Source: Streptomyces sp. NBC_00258 (lineage in GTDB: Bacteria; Actinomycetota; Actinomycetes; Streptomycetales; Streptomycetaceae). From it: a stretch of 64,000 nt of DNA. Below the pieces are notes generated by a model. It was not told the origin of the DNA and searched no databases. It was given only the letters and a program-made list of their open reading frames with translations. The stretch covers positions 8,246,001 through 8,310,000 of the forward strand of contig NZ_CP108081.1 in the NCBI RefSeq assembly GCF_036182465.1, written 5' to 3'. Position 1 is the stretch's first letter. Each line of letters starts with the position of its first letter. The translations under genes and the position numbers were made by a program. Below, piece by piece: positions 48,401 through 59,146 of this stretch.

Positions 48401-50020
48401 ATGACTAGTCAGACCACCGTCGACACGACCGGCCCGGCCGACAAGGCCCCGCCCGCCGCCTCCGGTCCCACCCCGGGCAAGGGGCTGCGCGGCCACCCTT
48501 GGTACACCCTGTTCACCGTGGCCGTGGGCGTGATGATGGTGGCCCTGGACGGCACCATCGTGGCCATCGCCAACCCGGCCATCCAGAAGGACCTGAACGC
48601 CAGCTTCGCGGACGTTCAGTGGATCACCAACGGCTACTTCCTCGCGCTCGCCGTCACGCTGATCACGGCCGGCAAGCTCGGCGACCGGTTCGGCCACCGG
48701 CAGACCTTCCTGATAGGCGTGGTCGGCTTCGCGGCGGCCTCGGGAGCCATCGGCCTCTCCGACAGCATCGCCTTCGTGGTCGTCTTCCGAGTGCTCCAGG
48801 GCCTGTTCGGCGCACTGCTGATGCCGGCCGCGCTCGGTCTGCTGCGCGCCACCTTCCCGGCCGAGAAGCTGAACATGGCGATCGGCATCTGGGGCATGGT
48901 CATCGGCGCCTCCACCGCCGGCGGCCCGATCCTCGGCGGTGTGCTCGTCGAGCACGTCAGCTGGCAGTCCGTCTTCTTCATCAACGTGCCGGTCGGCATC
49001 ATCGCGGTCGTCCTCGGCGTGGTGATCCTCACCGACCACCGCGCGGAGAACGCGCCGCGCTCGTTCGACCTCCCCGGTATCGGCCTGCTGTCCGGCGCCA
49101 TGTTCTGCCTGGTCTGGGCGCTCATCAAGGCTCCGGAGTGGGGCTGGGGCGACGCAATGACGTGGTCGTTCCTGGCCATCTCGGTGATCGGCTTCGGTCT
49201 GTTCGCGTACTGGGAGAACCGGGTCGCCGAGCCGCTCATCCCGCTCGGGCTCTTCCGCTCGGTGGCGCTGTCGGCCGGTGTGGTCCTGATGGTGCTCATG
49301 GCGATCGCCTTCATGGGCGGCCTGTTCTTCGTCACCTTCTACCTGCAGAACGTGCACGGGATGAGCCCGATCGACGCGGGTCTGCACCTGCTGCCGCTCA
49401 CCGGCATGATGATCGTCGGATCGCCCCTGGCAGGCGCGATGATCACCAAGACGGGACCGCGCATACCGCTCGCGGGCGGCATGGCGCTCACGGCCATCGC
49501 CATGTTCGGTGTGTCGACGCTGGAGACGGACACGAGCAGCGGGCTCATGTCGATCTGGTTCGCGCTCCTCGGTCTCGGCCTCGCGCCGGTCATGGTCGGT
49601 GCCACGGAGGTCATCGTGGGCAACGCGCCGATGGAGCTCTCCGGTGTCGCCGGCGGTCTCCAGCAGGCCGCGATGCAGATCGGCGGCAGCCTCGGTACGG
49701 CGGTCCTGGGTGCCGTGATGGCCTCCAAGGTCGACGGCGACCTCGCGGGCAACTGGGCGGGCGCGGGCCTTCCGCAGCTCACCCCGGTCCAGCTCGACCA
49801 GGCCAAGGAGGCGGTCCAGGTCGGCGCAGCGCCGGTGGCACCGGGCACGCCGCCCGAGCTCGCCGAGAAGATCACGGGCGTCGCGCACGACACGTTCATC
49901 TCCGGCATGAGCCTGGCGAGCCTCGTCGCGGCCGGTGTCGCCTTCGTGGCGATCTTCGTCGCCTTCCTCACCAAGCGGGGCGCCAACGCGGAAGCGGGCG
50001 CGGGAGTCGGACACATCTAG
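48401..50020 (+). CDS. MFS drug efflux transporter, DHA2 (14-helix) family
   Basis: 539 residues with 14 predicted membrane helices. Motif A in GKLGDRFGHRQTFL and motif C-like GAMITKTGPRIPLAGG in the second half. The early ALDGTIVAIANPAIQKDL segment is typical of DHA2 drug/H+ antiporters. The N terminus is Thr/Pro-rich and cytoplasmic. It exports an antibiotic or toxic compound; the ligand of the TetR partner may be the substrate. A hairpin terminator follows. Confidence 0.92.
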   Translation: MTSQTTVDTTGPADKAPPAASGPTPGKGLRGHPWYTLFTVAVGVMMVALDGTIVAIANPAIQKDLNASFADVQWITNGYFLALAVTLITAGKLGDRFGHRQTFLIGVVGFAAASGAIGLSDSIAFVVVFRVLQGLFGALLMPAALGLLRATFPAEKLNMAIGIWGMVIGASTAGGPILGGVLVEHVSWQSVFFINVPVGIIAVVLGVVILTDHRAENAPRSFDLPGIGLLSGAMFCLVWALIKAPEWGWGDAMTWSFLAISVIGFGLFAYWENRVAEPLIPLGLFRSVALSAGVVLMVLMAIAFMGGLFFVTFYLQNVHGMSPIDAGLHLLPLTGMMIVGSPLAGAMITKTGPRIPLAGGMALTAIAMFGVSTLETDTSSGLMSIWFALLGLGLAPVMVGATEVIVGNAPMELSGVAGGLQQAAMQIGGSLGTAVLGAVMASKVDGDLAGNWAGAGLPQLTPVQLDQAKEAVQVGAAPVAPGTPPELAEKITGVAHDTFISGMSLASLVAAGVAFVAIFVAFLTKRGANAEAGAGVGHI

Positions 50021-50334
50021 TCCGCCCGTCGCTCACCTCTGCCGGTCATCTCCGGCCCGGCCCCGCCGAGTTCACTCGGCGGGGCTTTCGCCTATCAGGG
50101 TGACGCCGTTCCGTATGACTTTCATATCGGTCGTGTCGCAGGTCAGAGTGCTCTCAACTGATCCGTACGAAACGGGCAGTTCGGTGAGGCCGTGGCGTGC
50201 TGCCGGAGGGGGGCAGCGCGCCACGGAAGCCGGGGGAGAAAAAGTACGGGTCTGAACCGAAGGGACCGGGGTACCCGGCTTCCGAGCCCGAACCGGCCGG
50301 TATTCGGCCGGCTCAGAGGTCCAGGGAGTTGATG
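50021..50334. other. 314-bp gap between the MFS and DUF4190 genes
   Basis: Holds the MFS terminator at its start, then a region with no strong ORF. A frame open upstream of the DUF4190 start has no ribosome binding site and looks non-coding. AGGGAG at about 50323 serves the DUF4190 gene. Confidence 0.5.
50061..50090 (+). terminator. Rho-independent-like terminator of the MFS gene
   Basis: CCCCGCCGAG, loop TTCA, CTCGGCGGGG, then CTTTCG. Perfect 10-bp stem with a 4-nt loop and a partly T-rich tail, 40 bp after the MFS stop. Confidence 0.75.
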
Positions 50335-50640
50335 ATGGCGGGCTTCGGTCACACCACGCGCAAGCACCCTCGCTCACGTCGCCGTACGGGGTCACGGAGC
50401 GGGCCGGACCGCGCAACGCTCGGAATCATCGGAGTCATCTGCGCGGTCGCCGGTTTCTTCGTGCTGGGGATCATCCTCGGCCCACTGGCGATCGTCTGTG
50501 GATGGCTGGCCATGGGACGCCGCTGGAACGGCGCCCGCCCACTGCCGGCGCTGGTCGCGCTGGTACTGGGCGCGATAGACACGATCCTGGCGATCGTATG
50601 GATGGCCGGCACGGCAGGCCCCGGCAACGGGATGTTCTAG
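50335..50640 (+). CDS. DUF4190 small membrane protein
   Basis: 101 residues starting MAGFGHTTRKHPRSRRRTGS. Two membrane helices: LGIIGVICAVAGFFVLGIIL and LPALVALVLGAIDTILAIVW, which are the DUF4190 hairpin. The N terminus is basic. An ATG one codon earlier is possible, but the AGGGAG site is better spaced for the inner one. Function unknown. Convergent with aceE. Confidence 0.75.
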   Translation: MAGFGHTTRKHPRSRRRTGSRSGPDRATLGIIGVICAVAGFFVLGIILGPLAIVCGWLAMGRRWNGARPLPALVALVLGAIDTILAIVWMAGTAGPGNGMF

Positions 50641-50653
50641 CCGACAGTGTGGG

Positions 50654-50696
50654 CATGGTCCCCCGCGTCCCCTTTTCAGGGGCGTGGGGGACCATG
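50654..50696. terminator. hairpin terminator after DUF4190
   Basis: CATGGTCCCCC (50654-50664) pairs with GGGGGACCATG (50686-50696), and an inner CCCC/GGGG stem narrows the loop to TTTTCA. Confidence 0.65.
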
Positions 50697-50729
50697 CTGT
50701 GGATAGTCGACTGCGGGTCGCGTGTTGCC

Positions 50730-50826
50730 GATCGCGCAGTTGCCCGCGCCCCTAGAAGAAAGGGGGCGCGGGCAACCGCAGGCTTTGGCCCTCAAGGGGC
50801 GCGGGGAACTGCGTGACCAGCCCCCA
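50730..50826. repeat. GC-rich intergenic repeats, inverted pair and one more copy
   Basis: A variant copy (GATCGCGCAGTTGCCCGCGC, from about 50730) and its inverse (AGGGGGCGCGGGCAACCGC, to about 50779) form a hairpin with matching substitutions in both arms (GTTGCCCGCG/CGCGGGCAAC). A standard inverse copy (AAGGGGCGCGGGGAACTGCG) follows at about 50794. Confidence 0.75.
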
Positions 50827-50863
50827 CGCCCCCGCAGACAACAATCGCACCCGGCGCGGAGCG

Positions 50864-53611
<2,748 letters not shown>

Positions 53612-54119
53612 GCTGTTCCTTCGCTCTCAGGGGGCCGCTTTTTCTCGGTTTTTCCCGGTTTTTTCTTGGGAGGTCTCTCTGGTTACCTGGGTCTCTGCAC
53701 CGTTCCCCATCGTGTACCTCGGGGGCGGAAACGTCATCTCTACCGAGAGGTAACCGAGACGTTCGTCCCGTCCCCCCAAGGGCGGGCCCGGCAAATCGCA
53801 ACGATACGCCCGACCCGTGACGCGTACCGCAAAGCCATTCGAGTCCCGTACCCTCGTAGGGTTCGTAAATCCGCAAATGGGGCAGATCGGTGTGGTGTGC
53901 ATCACCTATGGCCAGGATTCTCTGCCTGGAGTTGCGGCGACACGGTCGGGATCGTCACCGTTTCGGCGGTCCCGACGGCCGGGTACTTGCGCGATCCGCC
54001 CCGCCCGTGTGGACTACGGCCAATGCTTCGCGCACGCGCGTGGCTTGAACTTCCCCAAGCTCCAGGCTTCGCCCGAGCAGGGGGAGACCCCATTACCGAA
54101 CATGATCAGGAGGCAACCC
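53612..54119. other. 508-bp divergent region between aceE and the DUF3052 gene
   Basis: No convincing gene. It holds T-rich tracts next to aceE (TTTTTCTCGGTTTTTCCCGG) and an inverted pair GGTTACCT (53681-53688) and AGGTAACC (53748-53755), 60 bp apart. On the minus strand this would lie in the aceE leader or promoter. A 92-codon open frame with two CxxC pairs at 53627-53905 is possible but not supported by a ribosome binding site. Confidence 0.5.
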
Positions 54120-54557
54120 GTGAGCGCGACCGCGGACCACGCGGAGGAGCGGACGAGCCTGGCCACCAGGCTGGGATTCCAGCCCGAGCAGGTGGTCCAG
54201 GAGATCGGCTTCGACGACGACGTCGACCAGGAGCTCCGCGAGGCCATTGAAGAAGTCATCGGCAGCGAGCTCATGGACGAGGAGTACGACGACGTCGCCG
54301 ACGCCGTAGTGCTCTGGTTCCGTGACGACGACGGCGACCTGACGGACGCGCTGGTGGATGCCACCACGTACGTCGAAGAGGGCGGCGCCGTCCTGCTGCT
54401 GACGCCGAAGACCGGCCGAGACGGGTATGTGGAGCCCAGCGACATCGCGGAAGCCGCGACGACCGCGGGTCTGTCCCAGACCAAGAGCATCAGCGTGGGG
54501 AAGGACTGGAGCGGGACCCGGCTGGCTACGCCGAAGGCGGCCAAGTCAAAGCGGTGA
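54120..54557 (+). CDS. DUF3052 family protein
   Basis: 145 residues from GTG with AGGAGG 6 nt before it (MSATADHAEERTSLATRLGF). Whole-length DUF3052 pattern: QVVQEIGFDDDVDQELREAI, SELMDEEYDDVADAVVLWFR, then GAVLLLTPKTGRDGYVEPSD. Acidic alpha/beta fold. Conserved next to aceE in Streptomyces, with no known function. Confidence 0.85.
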   Translation: MSATADHAEERTSLATRLGFQPEQVVQEIGFDDDVDQELREAIEEVIGSELMDEEYDDVADAVVLWFRDDDGDLTDALVDATTYVEEGGAVLLLTPKTGRDGYVEPSDIAEAATTAGLSQTKSISVGKDWSGTRLATPKAAKSKR

Positions 54558-54660
54558 CGCTCCGCTGAGTTGGGCGGGGGTTCAGGGGTTGGCACCCCTG
54601 GGCCCCCGTTTTTCGTCCCTCGTACCTCGGCTTTCGTCGTCGGCTGCGGGTTCGTTGTGG

Positions 54661-54687
54661 CTGGTCGCGCAGTTCCCCGCGCCCCTG
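54661..54687 (+). repeat. GC-rich intergenic repeat
   Basis: CTGGTCGCGCAGTTCCCCGC then GCCCCTGAGG, in the 278-bp gap between the DUF3052 and peroxiredoxin genes. Nothing else recognisable is in this gap. Confidence 0.75.
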
Positions 54688-54835
54688 AGGACTCAGCCTC
54701 TCCGGCGTTTGAGGAGCGGGGGCTCGGGGGCGGAGCCCTCGAAAAGGGACGGGAATGGGTAGGGGCGGCGGGGGCGAAAAGGGGTCTCTGCGTAGGGTGG
54801 GTGCCCCGAACGGCCCATGGAAGGGATGCAGGACC

Positions 54836-55294
54836 ATGACGATCGAGGTCGGCGACAAGGCCCCGGACTTCGAGCTGAAGGACAACCACGGCGCCACCGT
54901 GAGGCTCTCGGACTTCCGCGGCGCGAAGAACGTCGTGCTGCTCTTCTACCCCTTCGCCTTCACCGGCGTCTGCACGGGCGAACTGTGCGCCCTGCGGGAC
55001 AACCTGCCGAAGTTCTCCGACCGCGACACCCAGCTGCTCGCCGTCTCAAACGACTCCATCCACACCCTGCGCGTCTTCGCCGAGCAGGAGGGCCTGGACT
55101 ACCCGCTGCTGTCCGACTTCTGGCCGCACGGCGAGGTCTCGCGCGCGTACGGGGTCTTCGCCGAGGACAAGGGCTGCGCGGTGCGCGGCACCTTCGTCAT
55201 CGACAAGGAGGGCATCGTCCGCTGGACCGTCGTCAACGCCCTGCCCGACGCCCGTGACCTGAACGAGTACGTGACGGCGCTCGACAGCCTGTGA
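54836..55294 (+). CDS. peroxiredoxin of the AhpE type
   Basis: 152 residues. The peroxidatic Cys46 lies in PFAFTGVCTGELC. The SDFWPHGEVSRAYGVF segment is typical of AhpE-like 1-Cys peroxiredoxins. An additional Cys51 and one in KGCAVRG could serve as resolving residues or in mycothiol exchange. It reduces H2O2 and organic peroxides in the cytoplasm. It lies between DUF3052 and the terD genes and may share their oxidative-stress role. Confidence 0.92.
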   Translation: MTIEVGDKAPDFELKDNHGATVRLSDFRGAKNVVLLFYPFAFTGVCTGELCALRDNLPKFSDRDTQLLAVSNDSIHTLRVFAEQEGLDYPLLSDFWPHGEVSRAYGVFAEDKGCAVRGTFVIDKEGIVRWTVVNALPDARDLNEYVTALDSL

Positions 55295-55470
55295 TCCCGG
55301 CGTGATCCCGGCATGATCCCCGCTCCGTGACCGGCCTGTGATGCCGACACTCTGGGATTCTTCACGCCCAGGGCCTGCGGCGGTGGGGAACCCCTCACTA
55401 GGATCGACACGTTGATCCGATACCAACGCACTACGGGGCGCACCGCCCCTGGACACCAATGGGAGGACTC

Positions 55471-56046
55471 GTGGGAGTCAGCCTCAGCAAGGGCGGCAAC
55501 GTATCGCTGTCGAAGGAGGCCCCGGGACTGACCGCGGTCATCATCGGTCTGGGGTGGGACATCCGCACCACCACCGGTACCGACTTCGACCTGGACGCCA
55601 GCGCCATCCTGACGAACGCGGAGGGCAAGGTCAGCAGTGACGCCAACTTCGTGTTCTTCAACAACCTGAAGAGCCCCGACGGCTCGGTCGAGCACACCGG
55701 TGACAACACCACCGGTGAGGGCGAGGGCGACGACGAGCAGATCAAGGTCAACCTCGCCGGCGTCCCGGCCGACATCGAGAAGATCGTCTTCCCGGTCTCG
55801 ATCTACGACGCCGAGAACCGCCAGCAGTCGTTCGGCCAGGTGCGCAACGCGTTCATCCGCGTCGTGAACCAGGCCGGCGAGGCGGAGATCGCCCGGTACG
55901 ACCTTTCCGAGGACGCCTCCACGGAGACCGCGATGGTCTTCGGCGAGCTGTACCGACACGGCGCGGAGTGGAAGTTCCGTGCCATCGGTCAGGGGTATGC
56001 CTCAGGTCTGCGCGGCATCGCGCAGGACTTCGGCGTCAACGTCTGA
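55471..56046 (+). CDS. terD: TerD-family stress protein, first copy
   Basis: 191 residues from GTG with GGGAGG 5 nt upstream. TerD fold with two Ca2+-binding regions: FDLDASAILTN and KSPDGSVEHTGDNTTGEGEG, and ending WKFRAIGQGYASGLRGIAQD. Family knowledge: TerD proteins bind calcium and take part in tellurite resistance and in phage and chemical stress. Cytoplasmic. Followed by two hairpins and a second TerD gene. Confidence 0.95.
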   Translation: MGVSLSKGGNVSLSKEAPGLTAVIIGLGWDIRTTTGTDFDLDASAILTNAEGKVSSDANFVFFNNLKSPDGSVEHTGDNTTGEGEGDDEQIKVNLAGVPADIEKIVFPVSIYDAENRQQSFGQVRNAFIRVVNQAGEAEIARYDLSEDASTETAMVFGELYRHGAEWKFRAIGQGYASGLRGIAQDFGVNV

Positions 56047-56051
56047 GCCAC

Positions 56052-56076
56052 CCCGGGGCCGTCGTCCGGCCCCGGG
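56052..56076 (+). terminator. hairpin after the first terD
   Basis: CCCGGGGCCG (56052-56061), loop TCGTC, CGGCCCCGGG (56067-56076). Perfect 10-bp stem 6 nt after the stop codon. Confidence 0.7.
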
Positions 56077-56102
56077 CAGCTTCAACCGCTTCACCTTTTT
56101 TC

Positions 56103-56139
56103 CGTCCGGCGTCGCACACTCCTAGTGCGGCGCCGGACG
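56103..56139 (+). terminator. second hairpin between the terD genes
   Basis: CGTCCGGCG-T-CGCAC, 7-nt loop, GTGCG-G-CGCCGGACG. 14 paired bases with one mismatch. It ends 41 bp before the second terD ATG, so it could be a leader structure of that gene. Confidence 0.5.
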
Positions 56140-56180
56140 TGCTCGACAACCCAATGGCTTGACCGGGGAGGACAAGGATC

Positions 56181-56756
56181 ATGGGCGTCACGCTCGCCAA
56201 GGGGGGCAATGTCTCCCTCTCCAAGGCCGCACCGAACCTCACACAGGTGATGATCGGGCTCGGCTGGGACGCACGCTCGACCACCGGAGCAGACTTCGAC
56301 CTCGATGCCAGCGCGCTGCTGTGCAACTCGGGGCGGGTGCTCGGTGACGAGTGGTTCATCTTCTACAACCAGCTCAAGAGCCCCGACGGCTCGGTCGAGC
56401 ACACCGGGGACAACCTCACGGGTGAGGGCGACGGCGACGACGAGTCACTCCTGATCGACCTCTCCAAGGTGCCCGCCAACGTCGACAAGATCGTCTTTCC
56501 CGTCTCGATCCACGACGCCGACAACCGGGGCCAGACCTTCGGTCAGGTCAGCAACGCCTTCATCCGGGTCGTCAACCAGGCCGACGGCCAGGAGCTCGCC
56601 CGCTACGACCTCTCCGAGGACGCCTCCACGGAGACCGCGATGATCTTCGGCGAGGTCTACCGCTACGGCGCCGAATGGAAGTTCCGCGCGGTGGGACAGG
56701 GGTACGCGTCCGGTCTGCGGGGCATCGCCCTGGACTTCGGGGTCAACGTCTCGTAG
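56181..56756 (+). CDS. terD: TerD-family stress protein, second copy
   Basis: 191 residues, ATG with GGGGAGGACAAGG upstream. Highly similar to the first copy (same length; shared RYDLSEDASTETAM, YGAEWKFRAVGQGYASGLRG). The Ca2+ motif is retained as KSPDGSVEHTGDNLTGEGDG. A tandem duplication. It probably forms a complex with the TerC-like membrane protein encoded next. Confidence 0.95.
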   Translation: MGVTLAKGGNVSLSKAAPNLTQVMIGLGWDARSTTGADFDLDASALLCNSGRVLGDEWFIFYNQLKSPDGSVEHTGDNLTGEGDGDDESLLIDLSKVPANVDKIVFPVSIHDADNRGQTFGQVSNAFIRVVNQADGQELARYDLSEDASTETAMIFGEVYRYGAEWKFRAVGQGYASGLRGIALDFGVNVS

Positions 56757-57032
56757 GGCCGCCGGGTCCGGGGAGGTGCCCCCGGTGACCGAAGGAGAGG
56801 CCACCGCCCGCCGTGCACCGAAAGCAGTGTGGCGGGTGGGGCCGAAGGCGCGTCACTGGCGTCCGCACCCTCTGGACCTGCGACTCTCCAGGTGGGGTGG
56901 CCCGGCCCTCTCGTCCGAGGGGTCGTCCCTCTAGACTTTGTGGTCAATGTTTCGTAAAGCCGGGTACGGCGGGGGGAAACCCCCTCCGGACTTCGTCCGG
57001 GGGTAGCCCCCCAACTCATGATTGGGTAGCCA

Positions 57033-58178
57033 GTGGTTCTGAAAACCTTCGGCTGGTCGTTCGCGGTCACCGCGCTCGGCTTGGTCGCAGCGGTGCTGAT
57101 CGACGGATGGACCGCGTTCGGGATCGTGCTGATCCTGTCGATCCTCGAGATCTCGCTGTCGTTCGACAACGCGGTGGTCAACGCCGGAATCCTGAAGAAG
57201 ATGAGTGCCTTCTGGCAGAAGATCTTCCTCACCATCGGCATCCTGATCGCCGTCTTCGGCATGCGGCTCGTATTCCCCGTCGTGATCGTCGCGATCAGTG
57301 CCTCGCTCGGACCCATCGAGGCGGTCGACCTGGCACTGAACGACGCCGACCGCTACCAGGAACTGGTCACCGACGCCCACCCGTCGATCGCGGCCTTCGG
57401 TGGCATGTTCCTGCTGATGATCTTCCTCGACTTCATCTTCGAGGACCGTGACATCAAGTGGCTCGGCTGGCTGGAGCGCCCGCTCGCCAAGCTCGGCAAG
57501 GTCGACATGCTCTCGGCCTGCATCGCGCTCATCATCCTGCTGATCACCGCGCTGTACCTCGCCCCGAAGGCCCACCTGCACGCCGGATCCGCCGACAAGG
57601 CGGAGACGGTGCTGCTCTCCGGCGTCGCCGGACTCATCACCTACCTGGTCGTCGGTGGACTCTCCGGCTTCTTCGAGAACCGTCTCGAGGAAGCGGAGGA
57701 GCGTGAGCACGAGGCCGAGGAGGAGGCCCAGCGCGAGGGCAAGAAGGTCTCCGCAGGGGCGCTCGTCGGCAAGGCCGCCTTCTTCATGTTCCTGTACCTC
57801 GAGGTCCTGGACGCGTCGTTCTCCTTCGACGGCGTCATCGGCGCCTTCGCCATCACGAACGACATCATCCTGATGGCCCTCGGCCTCGGCATCGGCGCCA
57901 TGTACGTCCGGTCGCTCACGGTCTACCTGGTCCGCCAGGGCACCCTCGACGACTACGTCTACCTGGAGCACGGCGCGCACTACGCGATCGGCGCCCTCGC
58001 CGGCATCCTGCTCATCACGATCCGCTTCGAGGTCAACGAGATCGTCACCGGCCTCATCGGTGTCGTCCTGATCGCCTGGTCCTTCTGGTCCTCCGTGCGC
58101 CGCAACCGAGCAATCGCGGCCGCAGAGGGAAAAGCTGAGGCCTCGGACGACAAGGCTGAGATCTCGTCCGGGGTGTGA
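57033..58178 (+). CDS. DUF475 TerC-like membrane protein
   Basis: 381 residues from GTG. Eight to nine membrane helices with acidic motifs inside them (SLSFDNAVVNAGIL, DASFSFDGVIGAFAITND), which are the paired metal-binding SFD motifs of the TerC/DUF475 group. The central loop is charged (RLEEAEEREHEAEEEAQREG). TerC-like proteins bind TerD at the membrane and may transport metal ions. There is no strong ribosome binding site; a 3-codon mini-ORF (ATG ATT GGG TAG) ends 5 nt before the start. Confidence 0.88.
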   Translation: MVLKTFGWSFAVTALGLVAAVLIDGWTAFGIVLILSILEISLSFDNAVVNAGILKKMSAFWQKIFLTIGILIAVFGMRLVFPVVIVAISASLGPIEAVDLALNDADRYQELVTDAHPSIAAFGGMFLLMIFLDFIFEDRDIKWLGWLERPLAKLGKVDMLSACIALIILLITALYLAPKAHLHAGSADKAETVLLSGVAGLITYLVVGGLSGFFENRLEEAEEREHEAEEEAQREGKKVSAGALVGKAAFFMFLYLEVLDASFSFDGVIGAFAITNDIILMALGLGIGAMYVRSLTVYLVRQGTLDDYVYLEHGAHYAIGALAGILLITIRFEVNEIVTGLIGVVLIAWSFWSSVRRNRAIAAAEGKAEASDDKAEISSGV

Positions 58179-58283
58179 CACCGCTCCGAGTGAGGAACGC
58201 TCTGTGAGGGGCGGCCGTCGAGGGATTCCTCGCGGCCGCCCCGGCGCATTCGTCGAGGTGAACAGGGAAGCGTGGGGGCGGGA

Positions 58284-59021
58284 ATGAGCTTCTGGGAAGG
58301 CTTGTGGCGCGGACGGTCGACAGACTTCGACTCGGGCAGCGCGGCGACCAACGCCATCGAACTGACCAAACGGAACCACACCATCTCGCTCACCAAACAG
58401 GGCGCCGCCACCGGCAACCTCCGCATCAACCTGTCCTGGCGGATGCGCACCTCCGACATAGGCGGGTCCCAGCGGGAGAGCCTGCTGCGCCACCCCTTCA
58501 AGGCGTTCAAGCCGGACGTGGTGCAGGCACACACCCAGAGCATGGTCAACGTCGACCTCGACCTGGGCTGCATGTACGAGCTCGCGGACGGCACCAAGGG
58601 AGTCGTCCAGCCACTGGGCGGCTTCCTTGGCGAGCTCAACGGGGCGCCGTACGTGAAACTCAGCGGTGACGACCGCTTCGGCTCCGGCTCGGGCGAGACG
58701 ATCTTCGTCAACCTCGACCACCGCGAGCAGATAAAACGGCTCCTGGTCTTCGTCTACATCTACGACCAGACCCCCGCCTTCGACCGTACGCACGCGATCG
58801 TGACGCTCTTCCCGAGCAACGGCCCCCGGATCGAGATCGGCCTCGACGAGAGGCACTCCCAGGCCAGGTCCTGCGCGGTGGTCATGATCGAGAACATCAA
58901 GAACGAACTGGTGGTGCGGCGCGAGGTGAAGTTCGTGTACGGCTTCCAGGCCGAGCTCGACCGGCTCTACGGCTGGGGACTCCAGTGGGGTCGCGGCTAC
59001 AAGACGAAAGCCGACCGCTGA
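58284..59021 (+). CDS. TerA-like tellurium resistance protein
   Basis: 245 residues starting MSFWEGLWRGRSTDFDSGSA, with GGGGGCG upstream. A GTG four codons earlier is possible. The fold resembles TerD (IELTKRNHTISLTKQGAATG, then LNVDLDLGCMYELADG type strands) but lacks the two acidic Ca2+ loops in the same form; GLDERHSQARSCAVVMIENI and FVYGFQAELDRLYGWGLQWG are typical of the TerA/vWA-associated group. Probably part of the Ter complex at the membrane. Confidence 0.75.
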   Translation: MSFWEGLWRGRSTDFDSGSAATNAIELTKRNHTISLTKQGAATGNLRINLSWRMRTSDIGGSQRESLLRHPFKAFKPDVVQAHTQSMVNVDLDLGCMYELADGTKGVVQPLGGFLGELNGAPYVKLSGDDRFGSGSGETIFVNLDHREQIKRLLVFVYIYDQTPAFDRTHAIVTLFPSNGPRIEIGLDERHSQARSCAVVMIENIKNELVVRREVKFVYGFQAELDRLYGWGLQWGRGYKTKADR

Positions 59022-59098
59022 CCACCGTTGCCACTGGGCTCAGCCGGGGCGCCCAAGAGCTCGACGGGGAAGGTTCGGCGGCGGCGGGCTTGTTGTGG

Positions 59099-59125
59099 CT
59101 TGTCGCGCAGTTCCCCGCGCCCCTT
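59099..59125 (+). repeat. GC-rich intergenic repeat
   Basis: CTTGTCGCGCAGTTCCCCGC followed by GCCCCTTGGGGGCG, between the convergent TerA-like and TerD-tail genes. Confidence 0.75.
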
Positions 59126-59146
59126 GGGGGCGGGGGCGCTGCCGCC

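Noticed and set aside
53627..53905. 92-codon minus-strand ORF with CxxC (PICG) before aceE
   Set aside because: Only one CxxC-type motif at the start, no ribosome binding site, biased tail; more likely leader or promoter DNA.
56757..57032. yybP-ykoY manganese riboswitch before the TerC-like gene
   Set aside because: The conserved core of that riboswitch is not present; only GC-rich hairpins are seen.
56931..58856. 641-codon minus-strand frame
   Set aside because: Antisense to the TerC-like and TerA-like genes; no recognisable domain and low-complexity Asp/Glu/Arg content.
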